Source of the DNA: Bacillus sp. FJAT-14578 | GTDB lineage: Bacteria > Bacillota > Bacilli > Bacillales > Bacillaceae_H | Direction: 5' to 3' | Assembly: GCF_000504165.1 (NCBI RefSeq) | Contig: NZ_KI632505.1 | Span: forward strand, 434,001-498,000 | DNA length: 64,000 nucleotides | Part shown: positions 25,661 to 34,054 of the stretch, piece after piece | How the letters are laid out: every line of letters starts with the position of its first letter | Position numbering within the stretch: position 1 is the first letter of the stretch | Notes under the pieces: model-generated | Told to the model about the DNA's origin: nothing | Databases searched by the model: none | What the model saw: the letters and a program-made list of their open reading frames with translations, nothing else | Program-made: the position numbers and the translations under genes

Positions 25661-25889
25661 GGCTGTTTTCGCAAACTTTGTGGCTATTTAACAAGTGGTG
25701 GGGAGTGGTTTCCGCTCCAGGTTGCTCGCTTTCCACGGGGCGTGCGGTGAGCCTCCTCGGCTTACAGCCTGTGGGGTCTCACCTGTCCCGCTGCTCCCGC
25801 AGGAGTCTCGCACCTTCCGCTCCAACCAACCTTAAACGGTTATCTTTCAAGAAACCTATCTAAAAACAACAATCTTTTAGAAAAGAGCC
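25661..25889 (+). mobile_element. MITE copy 3 (229 bp)
   Basis: Same family as 5315. Perfect TSD ATTTATTT at 25653-25660 and 25890-25897. It is 4 bases shorter than copies 1 and 4, with a deletion near the GTGGTTGATTTCC stretch. Confidence 0.92.
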
Positions 25890-25897
25890 ATTTATTT

Positions 25898-26223
25898 AAA
25901 TCAAAGAAACAGTCAATTAGCGGAAAAACTTATGCAGGAACACCTTGAGAAGGATTTGGATTTTTGTTTACATTTATTAAACACTAACAAAAACACCTAA
26001 CATACCAGATTAATTTGGCTGCAATTGATAGCCAGCCGATCTTCCATGAGGATTGACACAGTAAGATAGGTTTTTAGAAAAAAGTAGGAATCAGCTACAG
26101 TTTCCTTCATCAAAACAGGGATATTTGCCATCGCAAATATCCCTTCTTCTATTGACCTTCCTCCGTATGATGGATTTTTCTTTCGAATTCTCACTTATTA
26201 CATCTCATTCTTCCGTTGCCTTA
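25898..26223. other. DNA between MITE copies 3 and 4
   Basis: About 325 bases with no recognised gene. It contains a perfect 11-bp inverted repeat with a 4-base loop (GGGATATTTGC-CATC-GCAAATATCCC, 26118-26143). A minus-strand frame (25997-26194, up to 65 codons) runs through that hairpin; it has no known domain and I do not call it a gene. Confidence 0.5.
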
Positions 26224-26231
26224 AAAAATAA

Positions 26232-26464
26232 GGCTGTTTTCGCAAACTTTGTGGCTATTTAACAAGTAGTGGGGATTGGTTGATTTCCGCTCCAGGTTAC
26301 TCGCTTTCCGCGGGGCGTGCGGTGAGCCTCCTCGGCTTACAGCCTGTGGGGTCTCACCTGTCCCGCTGCTCCCGCAGGAGTCTCGCACCTTCCGCTCCAA
26401 CCAACCTTAAGCGCTTATCTTTTAAGAAACCTATCTAAAAACAACAATCTTTTAGAAAAGAGCC
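26232..26464 (+). mobile_element. MITE copy 4 (233 bp)
   Basis: Same family and orientation as copies 1 and 3. Perfect TSD AAAAATAA at 26224-26231 and 26465-26472. Confidence 0.92.
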
Positions 26465-26559
26465 AAAAATAAATATAATCCGTCGATACTCCAGGATGGC
26501 CGATTTGCCGAAGCATGGCCGTGATATATTTTTTGAATCGTTAGAGCATATCATTTTTA

Positions 26560-26599
26560 ATGTAACATAATACTATGATACAATTAGGTTATGTTACAT
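26560..26599. promoter_or_regulatory. Inverted repeat in the promoter of the tyrosine recombinase
   Basis: Perfect 11-base arms ATGTAACATAA (26560-26570) and TTATGTTACAT (26589-26599), with an 18-base spacer, end 14 bases before the recombinase ATG. It could be a repressor site or a recombinase recognition pair. Confidence 0.65.
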
Positions 26600-26613
26600 A
26601 AGGGGGGATTGTA

Positions 26614-27171
26614 ATGAAAACGGTCGAAGCCATTAAAGATGAACAACAACTTCAATCCATGAAAGCATTTTTAAAGAGCCGCTCATCAAGGGACTATTGT
26701 TTATTATTGCTTGGAATCAATACAGGTATCCGCATCCATGATTTACTGCATTTACACGTCAAAGATGTGATGAGCGAATCCGGGGAAATTCTTCACTACT
26801 TGCAGTCCTCTGTCTACACAAATCCTCCTGTCTACTTTAACGATCATGTTCGCGACTCATTACGATCATGTATTCAAGAAGGATTTCTCCATTATGAAGA
26901 TTTTCTTTTTAAATCAAGAAAAACGAATGAACCCATTACGCGCCAGCAAGCTTACCGAATTATCAATGAAGCGGCCAAACAATCAGGGATCAGCGGGTCA
27001 ATCGGTACCCACACGCTTCGAAAAACATTCGGCTACCATGCGTATGCTAAGGGAATCGCAATTTCGCTCATTCAAAAAAGGCTGCAGCACTCCACCCCAT
27101 CGGAAACACGCCAATATATCGGAGCAGCCAGTCAACCATCCCTTCATATCAAGCTTGACGTAAATTTATAG
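26614..27171 (+). CDS. Small single-domain tyrosine recombinase (YoeC-like)
   Basis: A 185-residue catalytic domain without the N-terminal arm-binding domain. Catalytic residues are visible: Arg in NTGIRIHDLL, HTLRKTFGYHAY (His-x-x-Arg) and Tyr in ETRQYIGAAS. It resembles B. subtilis YoeC-type short integrases rather than XerC/D. The start ATG follows AAGGGGGGATTGTA. It stands alone among repeats; the closest downstream gene is an antiporter. Its target site is unknown. Confidence 0.88.
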   Translation: MKTVEAIKDEQQLQSMKAFLKSRSSRDYCLLLLGINTGIRIHDLLHLHVKDVMSESGEILHYLQSSVYTNPPVYFNDHVRDSLRSCIQEGFLHYEDFLFKSRKTNEPITRQQAYRIINEAAKQSGISGSIGTHTLRKTFGYHAYAKGIAISLIQKRLQHSTPSETRQYIGAASQPSLHIKLDVNL

Positions 27172-27188
27172 AAAGTGAGTTGATCATC

Positions 27189-28709
27189 ATGCCTGCGGAG
27201 ATTTTATACACAGACGCGTTTGTTTTACTGACAGCCATCCTTTTTATTATGGGTGTCTTGACGACGAAATTTTCTGCCCGGTTGGGAGTGCCTGCCCTCG
27301 TTCTTTTTATGATGGTTGGAATGATCATGGGAAGCGATGTATTGGGCATTATTTATTTCGACAGTGAAAGCACCGCCCAAATGATCGGGGTATTTGCCCT
27401 TGTGATCATTTTGTTTGAAGGCGGCCTTCAAACAAAATGGAACACGCTTCGTCCCGTTATTCTTCCCTCCCTGTCTCTCGCTACCATCGGCGTTGTGTTA
27501 ACATCGGGCATCGTCGCCGTTGCCGCAAAACTCATTCTTGATGTCGATTGGTTGGTTGCTGTACTATTTGGGGCCATTGTAGGATCCACAGATGCCGCTG
27601 CCGTATTTGCCGTCTTAAAGGGACAAAATATTAAACAGCGGATTGGAACAACACTGGAAGCAGAGTCCGGTTCCAATGATCCGATGGCGGTCTTTTTAAC
27701 CATTGCGATGATTGAACTGATTACCGTCCCTGATGCCAATGTCCTGAAATTGATTGGCTCTTTCTTCGTTCAAATGGGGCTTGGGCTTCTCCTCGGCTTT
27801 CTGTTCGGTAAATTAGCGGTTGCGGCATTAAATCGCATCAATCTGGATTCAAGCGGACTTTATCCCATCTTTGCCATTGCCTTCGCTCTACTCACATACG
27901 GAATCACGGCTTTCATGAAAGGAAGCGGGCTTCTCGCGGTATATGTATTGGCCATCATGATCGGAAATGCGGAAATTGCGTACCGCCATTCGATTTTCCG
28001 ATTTTCAGAGGGTTTTGCCTGGATGATGCAAATTTTAATGTTCGTTATTTTAGGTCTTCTCGTTTTTCCGTCGGAGCTCTTTACGTGGGACGTTTTCTCA
28101 AAAGGCATCTTCATTTCATTGATTTTAATGCTCGTCGCCCGGCCAATCGCTGTGTTCTTGTCTACGATCAACATGAATTATACGAAGAAAGAAAAATTAT
28201 TTCTTTCTTGGGCAGGCTTAAAAGGTGCCGTGCCGATCGTTCTTGCCACATTCCCGATGCTCGCACATGTTGAAGACAGTCAATTAATTTTCAATGTTGT
28301 CTTTTTCGTTGTACTGACGAGCTGTTTGATCCAAGGGGCTACCATTACGAATCTAGCGGAAAAACTCGGATTGACGGGTCCTGAGAAGACCACTCCGATG
28401 CATTCGCTTGAGCTCGTTTCACTCGGGAAAGCCCAGGCAGAAATGATTGAATACGAAATGGAGGCCGATGCGAAAATCATCGGTCAAACGTTACTGGATA
28501 TCCCCTTTCCAGACGGGGCCTTAGTCAACGCCATCATCCGGAACGACCGGCTCATCACACCTGATGGAAACACCACTCTTTGCCCAGGGGACTTCCTTTA
28601 TATCCTCACTTCAAAAAAGAGTAAACAGGCATTAAAACAGCTGCTGCAAGAAAAAAGAAGTCATCAATCAGATGAAGCGAGTGAACATTCGTCTTCATCC
28701 GTACAATAA
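27189..28709 (+). CDS. CPA1 K+/H+ antiporter with TrkA_C domain (NhaP2/CvrA-like)
   Basis: About 506 residues. An exchanger domain of 12-13 helices (residues 5-395) has FEGGLQTKW, GAIVGSTDAAAVFAVL with the ion-binding Asp, EAESGSNDP and SWAGLKGAVPIVLATFPML. A TrkA_C (RCK_C) domain follows at about 405-485 (EMEADAKIIGQTLLDI, LCPGDFLYIL), then a Ser-rich tail. The TrkA_C domain is typical of K+/H+ antiporters that expel K+; in Firmicutes such domains can bind c-di-AMP (inference for this protein). I prefer the ATG at 27189; the TTG at 27180 lies in the ribosome binding region. Confidence 0.9.
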   Translation: MPAEILYTDAFVLLTAILFIMGVLTTKFSARLGVPALVLFMMVGMIMGSDVLGIIYFDSESTAQMIGVFALVIILFEGGLQTKWNTLRPVILPSLSLATIGVVLTSGIVAVAAKLILDVDWLVAVLFGAIVGSTDAAAVFAVLKGQNIKQRIGTTLEAESGSNDPMAVFLTIAMIELITVPDANVLKLIGSFFVQMGLGLLLGFLFGKLAVAALNRINLDSSGLYPIFAIAFALLTYGITAFMKGSGLLAVYVLAIMIGNAEIAYRHSIFRFSEGFAWMMQILMFVILGLLVFPSELFTWDVFSKGIFISLILMLVARPIAVFLSTINMNYTKKEKLFLSWAGLKGAVPIVLATFPMLAHVEDSQLIFNVVFFVVLTSCLIQGATITNLAEKLGLTGPEKTTPMHSLELVSLGKAQAEMIEYEMEADAKIIGQTLLDIPFPDGALVNAIIRNDRLITPDGNTTLCPGDFLYILTSKKSKQALKQLLQEKRSHQSDEASEHSSSSVQ

Positions 28710-28738
28710 CAACAAATAAAAAAGACTACTATAAGTGT

Positions 28739-29056
28739 GTGTTTAAAAAGGACCGAGAAGTTCAAGGAAGCGCAGTCTTGAGCATAAAGGAAAGCTCCTT
28801 GCGATTTTTCATCGCACGCAGGAAAAGCGGTCTTCTTTTCCAAGGAACGGAGCGCGAGCTGGCAGCTACGAAAGCATCTTCTTCGCACGAAGAAAAAGTG
28901 ATTTTCTTTTTCGAGGATATGCTGTTAATACGTGAGTAGCGGAGAGGCAAGCTGACGCGGCCCGACTAAAGACCGCCACGTCCTGTGGCGAACGTCGGAT
29001 CAGTACGTCCTGTACAAGTAAATTCGACCGCCTTTTTCCCGGACTTTTTGAACAAC
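28739..29056 (+). repeat. Repeat-like structured element with imperfect terminal inverted repeats
   Basis: A ~318-bp GC-richer stretch begins GTGTTTAAAAAGGACCG and ends CCCGGACTTTTTGAACAAC, whose complement resembles the start (TGTTY-AAAAAG core). Inside are several short stems (GCGATTTTTCATCGC, GCCACGTCCTGTGGC, GTACGTCCTGTAC). No coding content is convincing. It resembles dispersed Bacillus intergenic elements, but only one copy is in the window, so the family is unproven. It fills the gap between the antiporter and yitT. Confidence 0.5.
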
Positions 29057-29080
29057 CTTTATAAGAAAAGAGAGGAAAAA

Positions 29081-29965
29081 ATGACTGAACTTACACAACC
29101 CAACATTCAACACCGAAAATTATCCATCGCTAAAGTCGTCAAGCGGGCTATAGCGATAGCCATTGGGGCATTGCTTATGGCAACAGGCCTCGAAATCTTC
29201 TTAGTCCCGAACCAAGTTATTGATGGAGGCATTACAGGTATTTCGATTATGCTCTCCCATCTTACCGGAATCGACCTTGGAATCTTTCTATTTATCTTAA
29301 ACCTTCCATTCGTTTTCCTTGGATACAAACAGATCGGTAAAACATTTGCCATTTCTACTGTCTTTGGCATTTTATTATTATCGGTTTTTACCACTCTGTT
29401 CCACCCGATTCCCGCTTTTACCGATGATATCCTCCTTGCGACCTTCTTTGGAGGAATGGTTCTTGGAATCGGAATCGGGCTGGTCATTCGCTACGGCGGA
29501 GCATTGGATGGTACGGAAATTCTCGCCATTCTCATTAACAAAAAAGTGCCTTTTTCTGTAGGCGAAATTGTCATGTTCTTTAACCTGTTTATTTTGAGCG
29601 CTGCAGGATTCGTATTCAGTTGGGATCGTGCCATGTACTCTATTCTGGCTTACGTGATTGCCTCAAAATCGATTGATGCCGTTGTGAAAGGAATGGAAGA
29701 ATCGAAATCGGCCTGGATCATCAGTGAGCAGCACAAAGAAATCGGGGATGCCATCAATGCCCGTCTGGGTCGCGGTGTCACGTATCTTCACGGTGAAGGT
29801 GCTTATACAGGGGACGATAAAAAAGTTGTTTTCTGTATCATCACCCGACTTGAAGAAGCAAAGCTTAAAGGAATTGTCGAAGATTTAGACCCCTCTGCAT
29901 TTTTAGCCGTGGCAGATATTACGGAAGTACGCGGAGGACGATTCAAAAAGAGAGATATCCACTAA
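29081..29965 (+). CDS. YitT family membrane protein
   Basis: A 294-residue protein from the ATG at 29081, behind AGAGGAAAAA. Five to six membrane helices carry the DUF161 repeats (GLEIFLVPNQVIDGGITGIS and RYGGALDGTEILAILI). A C-terminal DUF2179 domain follows at about 205-290 (GRGVTYLHGEGAYTGDDKKV). It is a very common Bacillaceae paralogue family with no proven transport substrate. It is followed by a terminator. Confidence 0.88.
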   Translation: MTELTQPNIQHRKLSIAKVVKRAIAIAIGALLMATGLEIFLVPNQVIDGGITGISIMLSHLTGIDLGIFLFILNLPFVFLGYKQIGKTFAISTVFGILLLSVFTTLFHPIPAFTDDILLATFFGGMVLGIGIGLVIRYGGALDGTEILAILINKKVPFSVGEIVMFFNLFILSAAGFVFSWDRAMYSILAYVIASKSIDAVVKGMEESKSAWIISEQHKEIGDAINARLGRGVTYLHGEGAYTGDDKKVVFCIITRLEEAKLKGIVEDLDPSAFLAVADITEVRGGRFKKRDIH

Positions 29966-29968
29966 TAG

Positions 29969-30018
29969 CAAATACAACAGGCTGGTCCAATATGGCCAGT
30001 CTGTTGCATTTGCTTTTG
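29969..30018 (+). terminator. Terminator of yitT gene
   Basis: A 17-bp stem with two non-identical pairs (CAAATACAACAGGCTGG with CCAGTCTGTTGCATTTG), followed by CTTTTGG. Confidence 0.75.
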
Positions 30019-30111
30019 GTTATTGTACACCAACAAAGCTCATGGTATATTTTAGAAGGCTATTCGGCATATGAATAGCACTTTTTTGTTGGTGAGAAAA
30101 TATGAAGCTTC

Positions 30112-30225
30112 CCAAAAATGGCCGATGATTTTCCGACCTTATTAGCCATTGCAGCTCAAGCATTATACCGGGCAAAACGAGAAGGAAGAAATCGAATAAA
30201 AGTGGCAAATGGAAAAAACGGATAA
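30112..30225 (+). pseudogene. C-terminal remnant of a GGDEF (diguanylate cyclase) domain
   Basis: An open frame of about 37 codons, preceded in frame by TGA, ends in AAQALYRAKREGRNRIK. That is the hallmark last helix of GGDEF domains (A-D-x-A-L-Y-x-A-K-x-x-G-R-N). The catalytic GGDEF loop and everything upstream are missing, and no start signal is visible. It is a gene remnant between yitT and nagP, in a region that otherwise holds only terminators. Confidence 0.6.
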
Positions 30226-30268
30226 ACGAAAAGGACGGGAGTAATGTTACTCCCGTCCTTTTCGTTTA
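30224..30268 (-). terminator. Bidirectional terminator downstream of nagP
   Basis: A near-perfect 20-bp stem, AAACGAAAAGGACGGGAGTA pairing with its complement. It has A/T tails on both sides and ends 5 bases from the nagP stop. Confidence 0.88.
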
Positions 30269-30272
30269 TTGG

Positions 30273-31637
30273 CTATAAAACTTTCATTTCGTTTGCGATA
30301 AATTCTACATCTGTCCCGATAATCACTTGAAGATCGGTTTTATTCAATTTGATGACACCCTTTGCCCCCAGCTGTTTTAAGGCCGCTTCATCAATCGAAT
30401 TCATATCTTTTACTTGGAGACGTAAACGAGTGATGCAATTGTCCAGGTTGGCAAGGTTCTCTTTCCCGCCAAGCGCCGCTAAATATTGCTTGGCCAATTC
30501 CACATGCTGAACGCTTCCGTTCTTGCCCGCATCCCCTTCAGACTCTACAACTACATCTTCTCGTCCAGGCGTTTTAATGTCCAGCTTCAAAATCAAGAAG
30601 TAGAAGAGAACAAAATAGATGACGGCATAAATAATTCCAATGAACGCCAGCAGAAGCGGCTTTTGCGCAATCCCGAAGTTCAGGAAGTAATCAATCGCGC
30701 CCGCTGAAAAACCGAATCCGTGATGGATGTCCAACGCTACAGCAAGTCCCATCGAAATACCCGTTAACACCGCATGAATTCCATACAATACGGGAGCAAT
30801 GAACATGAATAAAAACTCGATTGGTTCCGTAATCCCTGTTAGGAAAGAAGTAAAAGCAAGGCCGATCAGCATCCCTGTTACCGCTTTTCTTCGTTCTTTC
30901 TTCGCCGCTGCAATCATCGCAAATGCGGCAGCCGGCAATCCGAACATCATCACCGGGAAGAACCCTGACATGAATACTCCCGCTGTTGGATCTCCTGCAA
31001 AGAAACGGTTTAAATCTCCTGTTGCGCCATTGTACTCACCGAATACGAACCATACTAAACTATTTAAGACATGGTGCAACCCGATCGGGATGAGCAGTCG
31101 GTTCAATAATCCAAAAACCCCTGCTCCTAATGCACCGGCACCCGTAATCCAGTCACCAACGGCATTGATGCCCGATTGGATCGGAGGCCAAATCACTCCG
31201 AACAATCCTGCCAAGATCAACATGACAAGGGCTGTAATAATCGGAACGAAACGTTTTCCGGCAAAGAAACCGAGCCATTCCGGCATTTTAATGTCATGAA
31301 AACGGTTATATAAAAGCCCGGCAACGACCCCTGAGATGATCCCGCCCAAAATCGCCATATTAATACTTTCGTTAATGGCAGCGGTACCTTTTGTCAGAAC
31401 AAAGTAGCCGACCGCCCCGGCCAGAGCAGCTGCACCGTTTCCATCCTTCGCTAACCCGACAGCAATACCAAGAGCAAACAGTAACGCCAAGTTGGCAAAG
31501 ACTGCATCTCCCGCAGCTGCCATAAAAGGTATATTCAATAAATCTTTTTGACCTAACCGAAGCAATAATGCCGCTGCCGGCAATACGGCGATCGGCAGCA
31601 TTAACGCTTTCCCGATTCGTTGTAGAAACCCTAACAT
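30273..31637 (-). CDS. nagP: PTS N-acetylglucosamine-specific transporter, EIICB
   Basis: A 454-residue glucose-family PTS permease. The EIIC domain (1-350) has the substrate region with HHVLNSLVWF and GITEPIEFLFMF. The EIIB domain (about 375-454) has the phosphorylated Cys in LDNCITRLRL. There is no EIIA, so phosphate comes from another EIIA such as that of PtsG. It imports GlcNAc as GlcNAc-6-P, the substrate of NagA. It is the last gene of the nagA-nagB-nagR-murQ-nagP operon, 24 bases after murQ. Confidence 0.92.
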   Translation of the reverse strand: MLGFLQRIGKALMLPIAVLPAAALLLRLGQKDLLNIPFMAAAGDAVFANLALLFALGIAVGLAKDGNGAAALAGAVGYFVLTKGTAAINESINMAILGGIISGVVAGLLYNRFHDIKMPEWLGFFAGKRFVPIITALVMLILAGLFGVIWPPIQSGINAVGDWITGAGALGAGVFGLLNRLLIPIGLHHVLNSLVWFVFGEYNGATGDLNRFFAGDPTAGVFMSGFFPVMMFGLPAAAFAMIAAAKKERRKAVTGMLIGLAFTSFLTGITEPIEFLFMFIAPVLYGIHAVLTGISMGLAVALDIHHGFGFSAGAIDYFLNFGIAQKPLLLAFIGIIYAVIYFVLFYFLILKLDIKTPGREDVVVESEGDAGKNGSVQHVELAKQYLAALGGKENLANLDNCITRLRLQVKDMNSIDEAALKQLGAKGVIKLNKTDLQVIIGTDVEFIANEMKVL

Positions 31638-31661
31638 CGTAAGGACTCCCCCTCATTCTTT

Positions 31662-32573
31662 TTATTTAGTATTCTTTCCTAAAAACAAAGTAACCGCTTT
31701 CTTTACATGCCCATCCGTTTCTTGCAAGCAGCGGACGGCTTCTTCGGGCGAAGCATCCGTCAAGGCAATGAACAGTGCTTCTTTTAATTGGAATCGACTG
31801 TTTTTTAAAAGATCGAATGCCTCTTCTTCGGGAATATCCGCAACCGTTTGGATAATACCCGCTGCCCGCTGAACAAGCTTTTGATTGATGAGCTTCATGT
31901 CCACCATCTCATTGCCGTACACTTTTCCCAATCGGACCATGACGGCCGTCGAGATCATGTTTACAATCATTTTTTGGGCGGTTCCTGCCTTCAGCCGTGT
32001 CGAACCTCTAATCACTTCCGGTCCCACCACCGCTTCGATTCCGATATCACTGATCGCAGACACTGTTGTCTCTTCATTATTGGATATGGAAACCGTTAAA
32101 GATCCTTGCTTTTTACCATACAGCAAACCTGACACGACGAACGGGGTACTTCCGCTTGCCGCGATACCAATGATCGTATCTTTTTCATTGAGGTTTCTGC
32201 TTTTCAACTCGGCTTGAATCACCGCTTCATCATCTTCGTTTTCTTCAAGCGGCTGCCACATCGCTTCATTTCCGCCTGCTACAATCGCCGTCCAGCGATC
32301 GCTCTCGACTGAAAAGGTCGGACCGAGTTCCACGGCATCGAGCATGCCGATACGGCCGCTTGTACCCGCACCGATGACGAATACCCGCCCTCCTTCTTGC
32401 CACCTTTTCACGATTTCTTCCACCGCTTTGGCAATGTGAGGAATGGCAGGAGAAATGCCGGAATGGATTTGGCGGTCTTCCTCCTGCATCAGCGATACGA
32501 TTTCATGTGCCGACATTTCATCTAAGTTCAGACTTCGCATATTTCGTTCTTCCGTTTTTTTCGCCATGGTCAA
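31662..32573 (-). CDS. murQ: N-acetylmuramic acid 6-phosphate etherase
   Basis: About 303 residues with an SIS sugar-isomerase fold: GAGTSGRIGMLDAVE, GIAASGSTPFVVSGL, VIRGSTRLKAGTAQKM, and a C-terminal UBA-like helix region. It splits the lactyl ether of MurNAc-6-P to GlcNAc-6-P and D-lactate in peptidoglycan recycling; GlcNAc-6-P then flows to NagA/NagB. The start is either TTG at 32573, overlapping the nagR stop, or ATG at 32567; GGAG lies upstream of both. It is placed inside the nag operon rather than in a murR-murP cluster. Confidence 0.92.
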   Translation of the reverse strand: MTMAKKTEERNMRSLNLDEMSAHEIVSLMQEEDRQIHSGISPAIPHIAKAVEEIVKRWQEGGRVFVIGAGTSGRIGMLDAVELGPTFSVESDRWTAIVAGGNEAMWQPLEENEDDEAVIQAELKSRNLNEKDTIIGIAASGSTPFVVSGLLYGKKQGSLTVSISNNEETTVSAISDIGIEAVVGPEVIRGSTRLKAGTAQKMIVNMISTAVMVRLGKVYGNEMVDMKLINQKLVQRAAGIIQTVADIPEEEAFDLLKNSRFQLKEALFIALTDASPEEAVRCLQETDGHVKKAVTLFLGKNTK

Positions 32574-33301
32574 TGTCGCTCCATCTCGATTTTGAATTTA
32601 TAGCGGTCGCCACGGTAAATGGATTGAACAAACTCCACCGGCTTTTCGTTTTCCATATAGCTCGTCCTCTCAATGAGCAGCACGGATGCGCCTTCCTTGA
32701 TTTGCAGAATCGCCGCTTCGTTTTTTCTGGCGTTGGATGCTTCCAGCACCTGTTCCCCTTTGGCAATCCGGATGTTCAACGTGTTTTCCATATATTCATA
32801 AATGGACGAACCGAGCGCTTCTTCTGTCAAATTAGGCACAAGCTTTTCGGAGATATACAGCATTTCATAAGCCATCGGAATATCATCGGCGAGTCTTACC
32901 CGTTTGATTTCATACACCGGTTCGCCTTCACCGATTTTCAATTTTGACGCGATTGTCATGGACGCTTTGACACGGTTGAATTCAAGCAGCTTTGAGCTTG
33001 GTGACATGCCCCTTGCCCTCATGTCTTCGGAAAAGCTCGTTAACCCTTGCAGCCCTTGTTCAATTTTGCCGCTCGCGACAAACGTTCCTTTTCCGCGCCG
33101 TCTCACCAAGTACCCGTCGTTCACAAGATTATTGATCGCCTGGCGGACTGTCATACGGCTTACATCGTACCGTTCCGCTAATTCCCGCTCCGACGGCACG
33201 AGATCGCCTGGCTTCAGCTCATCCCTTGCAATCAGTTCTTTCATCCCTTCTTCGATTTGATGATAAATGGGTAAAAGAGAATCTTTGTCTATTTTAAACA
33301 C
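32570..33301 (-). CDS. nagR: GntR-family regulator NagR (YvoA)
   Basis: A 243-residue HutC-subfamily GntR protein. The N-terminal winged helix contains LAERYDVSRMTVRQAINNL and RRRGKGTFVA; the C-terminal UTRA effector domain runs from residue 90 to the end (FVQSIYRGDRYKF). In B. subtilis NagR represses nag genes and is released by GlcN-6-P or GlcNAc-6-P. It overlaps nagB by 8 bases and murQ by 4 bases. A matching operator lies ahead of nagA at 35288. Confidence 0.93.
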   Translation of the reverse strand: MFKIDKDSLLPIYHQIEEGMKELIARDELKPGDLVPSERELAERYDVSRMTVRQAINNLVNDGYLVRRRGKGTFVASGKIEQGLQGLTSFSEDMRARGMSPSSKLLEFNRVKASMTIASKLKIGEGEPVYEIKRVRLADDIPMAYEMLYISEKLVPNLTEEALGSSIYEYMENTLNIRIAKGEQVLEASNARKNEAAILQIKEGASVLLIERTSYMENEKPVEFVQSIYRGDRYKFKIEMERH

Positions 33302-34052
33302 TCATCTTCATCTCCGTTTCTCGATTGTTCCAGTAGCTTAGCGCCTCCTTGTCGGCAATGATCGTGACATTCGAATGTGTCTTTAACGCAGTCGCCGGAA
33401 TCTCTTCCGTTACATCAGATGTGAGCAGCTTGTGCAAAATCTCGGCTTTTCCTTTGCCGGACACCAATAAGAGGATGTTCTTGCTTTTTAAAATGGTTGC
33501 GATTCCCATTGTAATCGCATGTGTCGGCACTTCATCCATCTGATCGAAATAGCGCGCATTGGCGTTTCTCGTTGATTCGGCCAGCTTCACGACTTGTGTC
33601 TTGGAATCAAATGAAGTCCCCGGTTCATTGAATCCGATATGGCCGTTATGGCCGATCCCCAATATTTGCAAGTCCACACCGCCCAACGCTGCAATCGCTT
33701 CTTCATAGCGCCCGCATTCGGCTTCCAGATTGGCCGCTTTTCCGTTTGGAATATACTGATGCTCCTTCGGCATATCAATATGCTGGAATAAGTGGCTGTC
33801 CATATATGTGTGATAGCTTTGCTCATGGTTCGGGTCCATGCCGACATATTCATCTAAATTCACGGTATAAGCCTGTTTATAACTCGTGCTATTTTCATTG
33901 AAATCTTGAATAAGATAGTTGTACGTTCCTACCGCCGTTCCGCCCGTTGCCATTCCTAAAACCGCATTTGGTTTTCTTCTGACCGTTTCACGAATGAACG
34001 CTGCCGCCTTTTGGCTCATTTCTTCATAATTTTTCACTTCAATGATGTTCAC
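33294..34052 (-). CDS. nagB: Glucosamine-6-phosphate deaminase
   Basis: A product of about 252 residues from the GTG at 34052, behind GGGAGGGATAAAA; the gene starts 2 bases after the nagA stop codon. Catalytic motifs are NLDEYVGM (Asp) and GIGHNGHIGFNEPG (His). It converts GlcN-6-P to fructose-6-P and ammonia. The longer frame upstream overlaps nagA and lacks a ribosome binding site. Confidence 0.95.
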   Translation of the reverse strand: MNIIEVKNYEEMSQKAAAFIRETVRRKPNAVLGMATGGTAVGTYNYLIQDFNENSTSYKQAYTVNLDEYVGMDPNHEQSYHTYMDSHLFQHIDMPKEHQYIPNGKAANLEAECGRYEEAIAALGGVDLQILGIGHNGHIGFNEPGTSFDSKTQVVKLAESTRNANARYFDQMDEVPTHAITMGIATILKSKNILLLVSGKGKAEILHKLLTSDVTEEIPATALKTHSNVTIIADKEALSYWNNRETEMKMSV

Positions 34053-34054
34053 TT

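Noticed and set aside
25554-25863. Open frames across the MITE copies, both strands
   Set aside because: They read through repeat DNA with conserved nucleotides in all copies and no start signals or domains.
25997-26194. 65-codon minus-strand frame between MITE copies
   Set aside because: It runs through a perfect hairpin and shows no recognised domain; the ribosome binding site is not convincing.
28985-29080. In-frame 32-codon extension of yitT
   Set aside because: It lies in the repeat-like element; the ATG at 29081 has the ribosome binding site AGAGGA.
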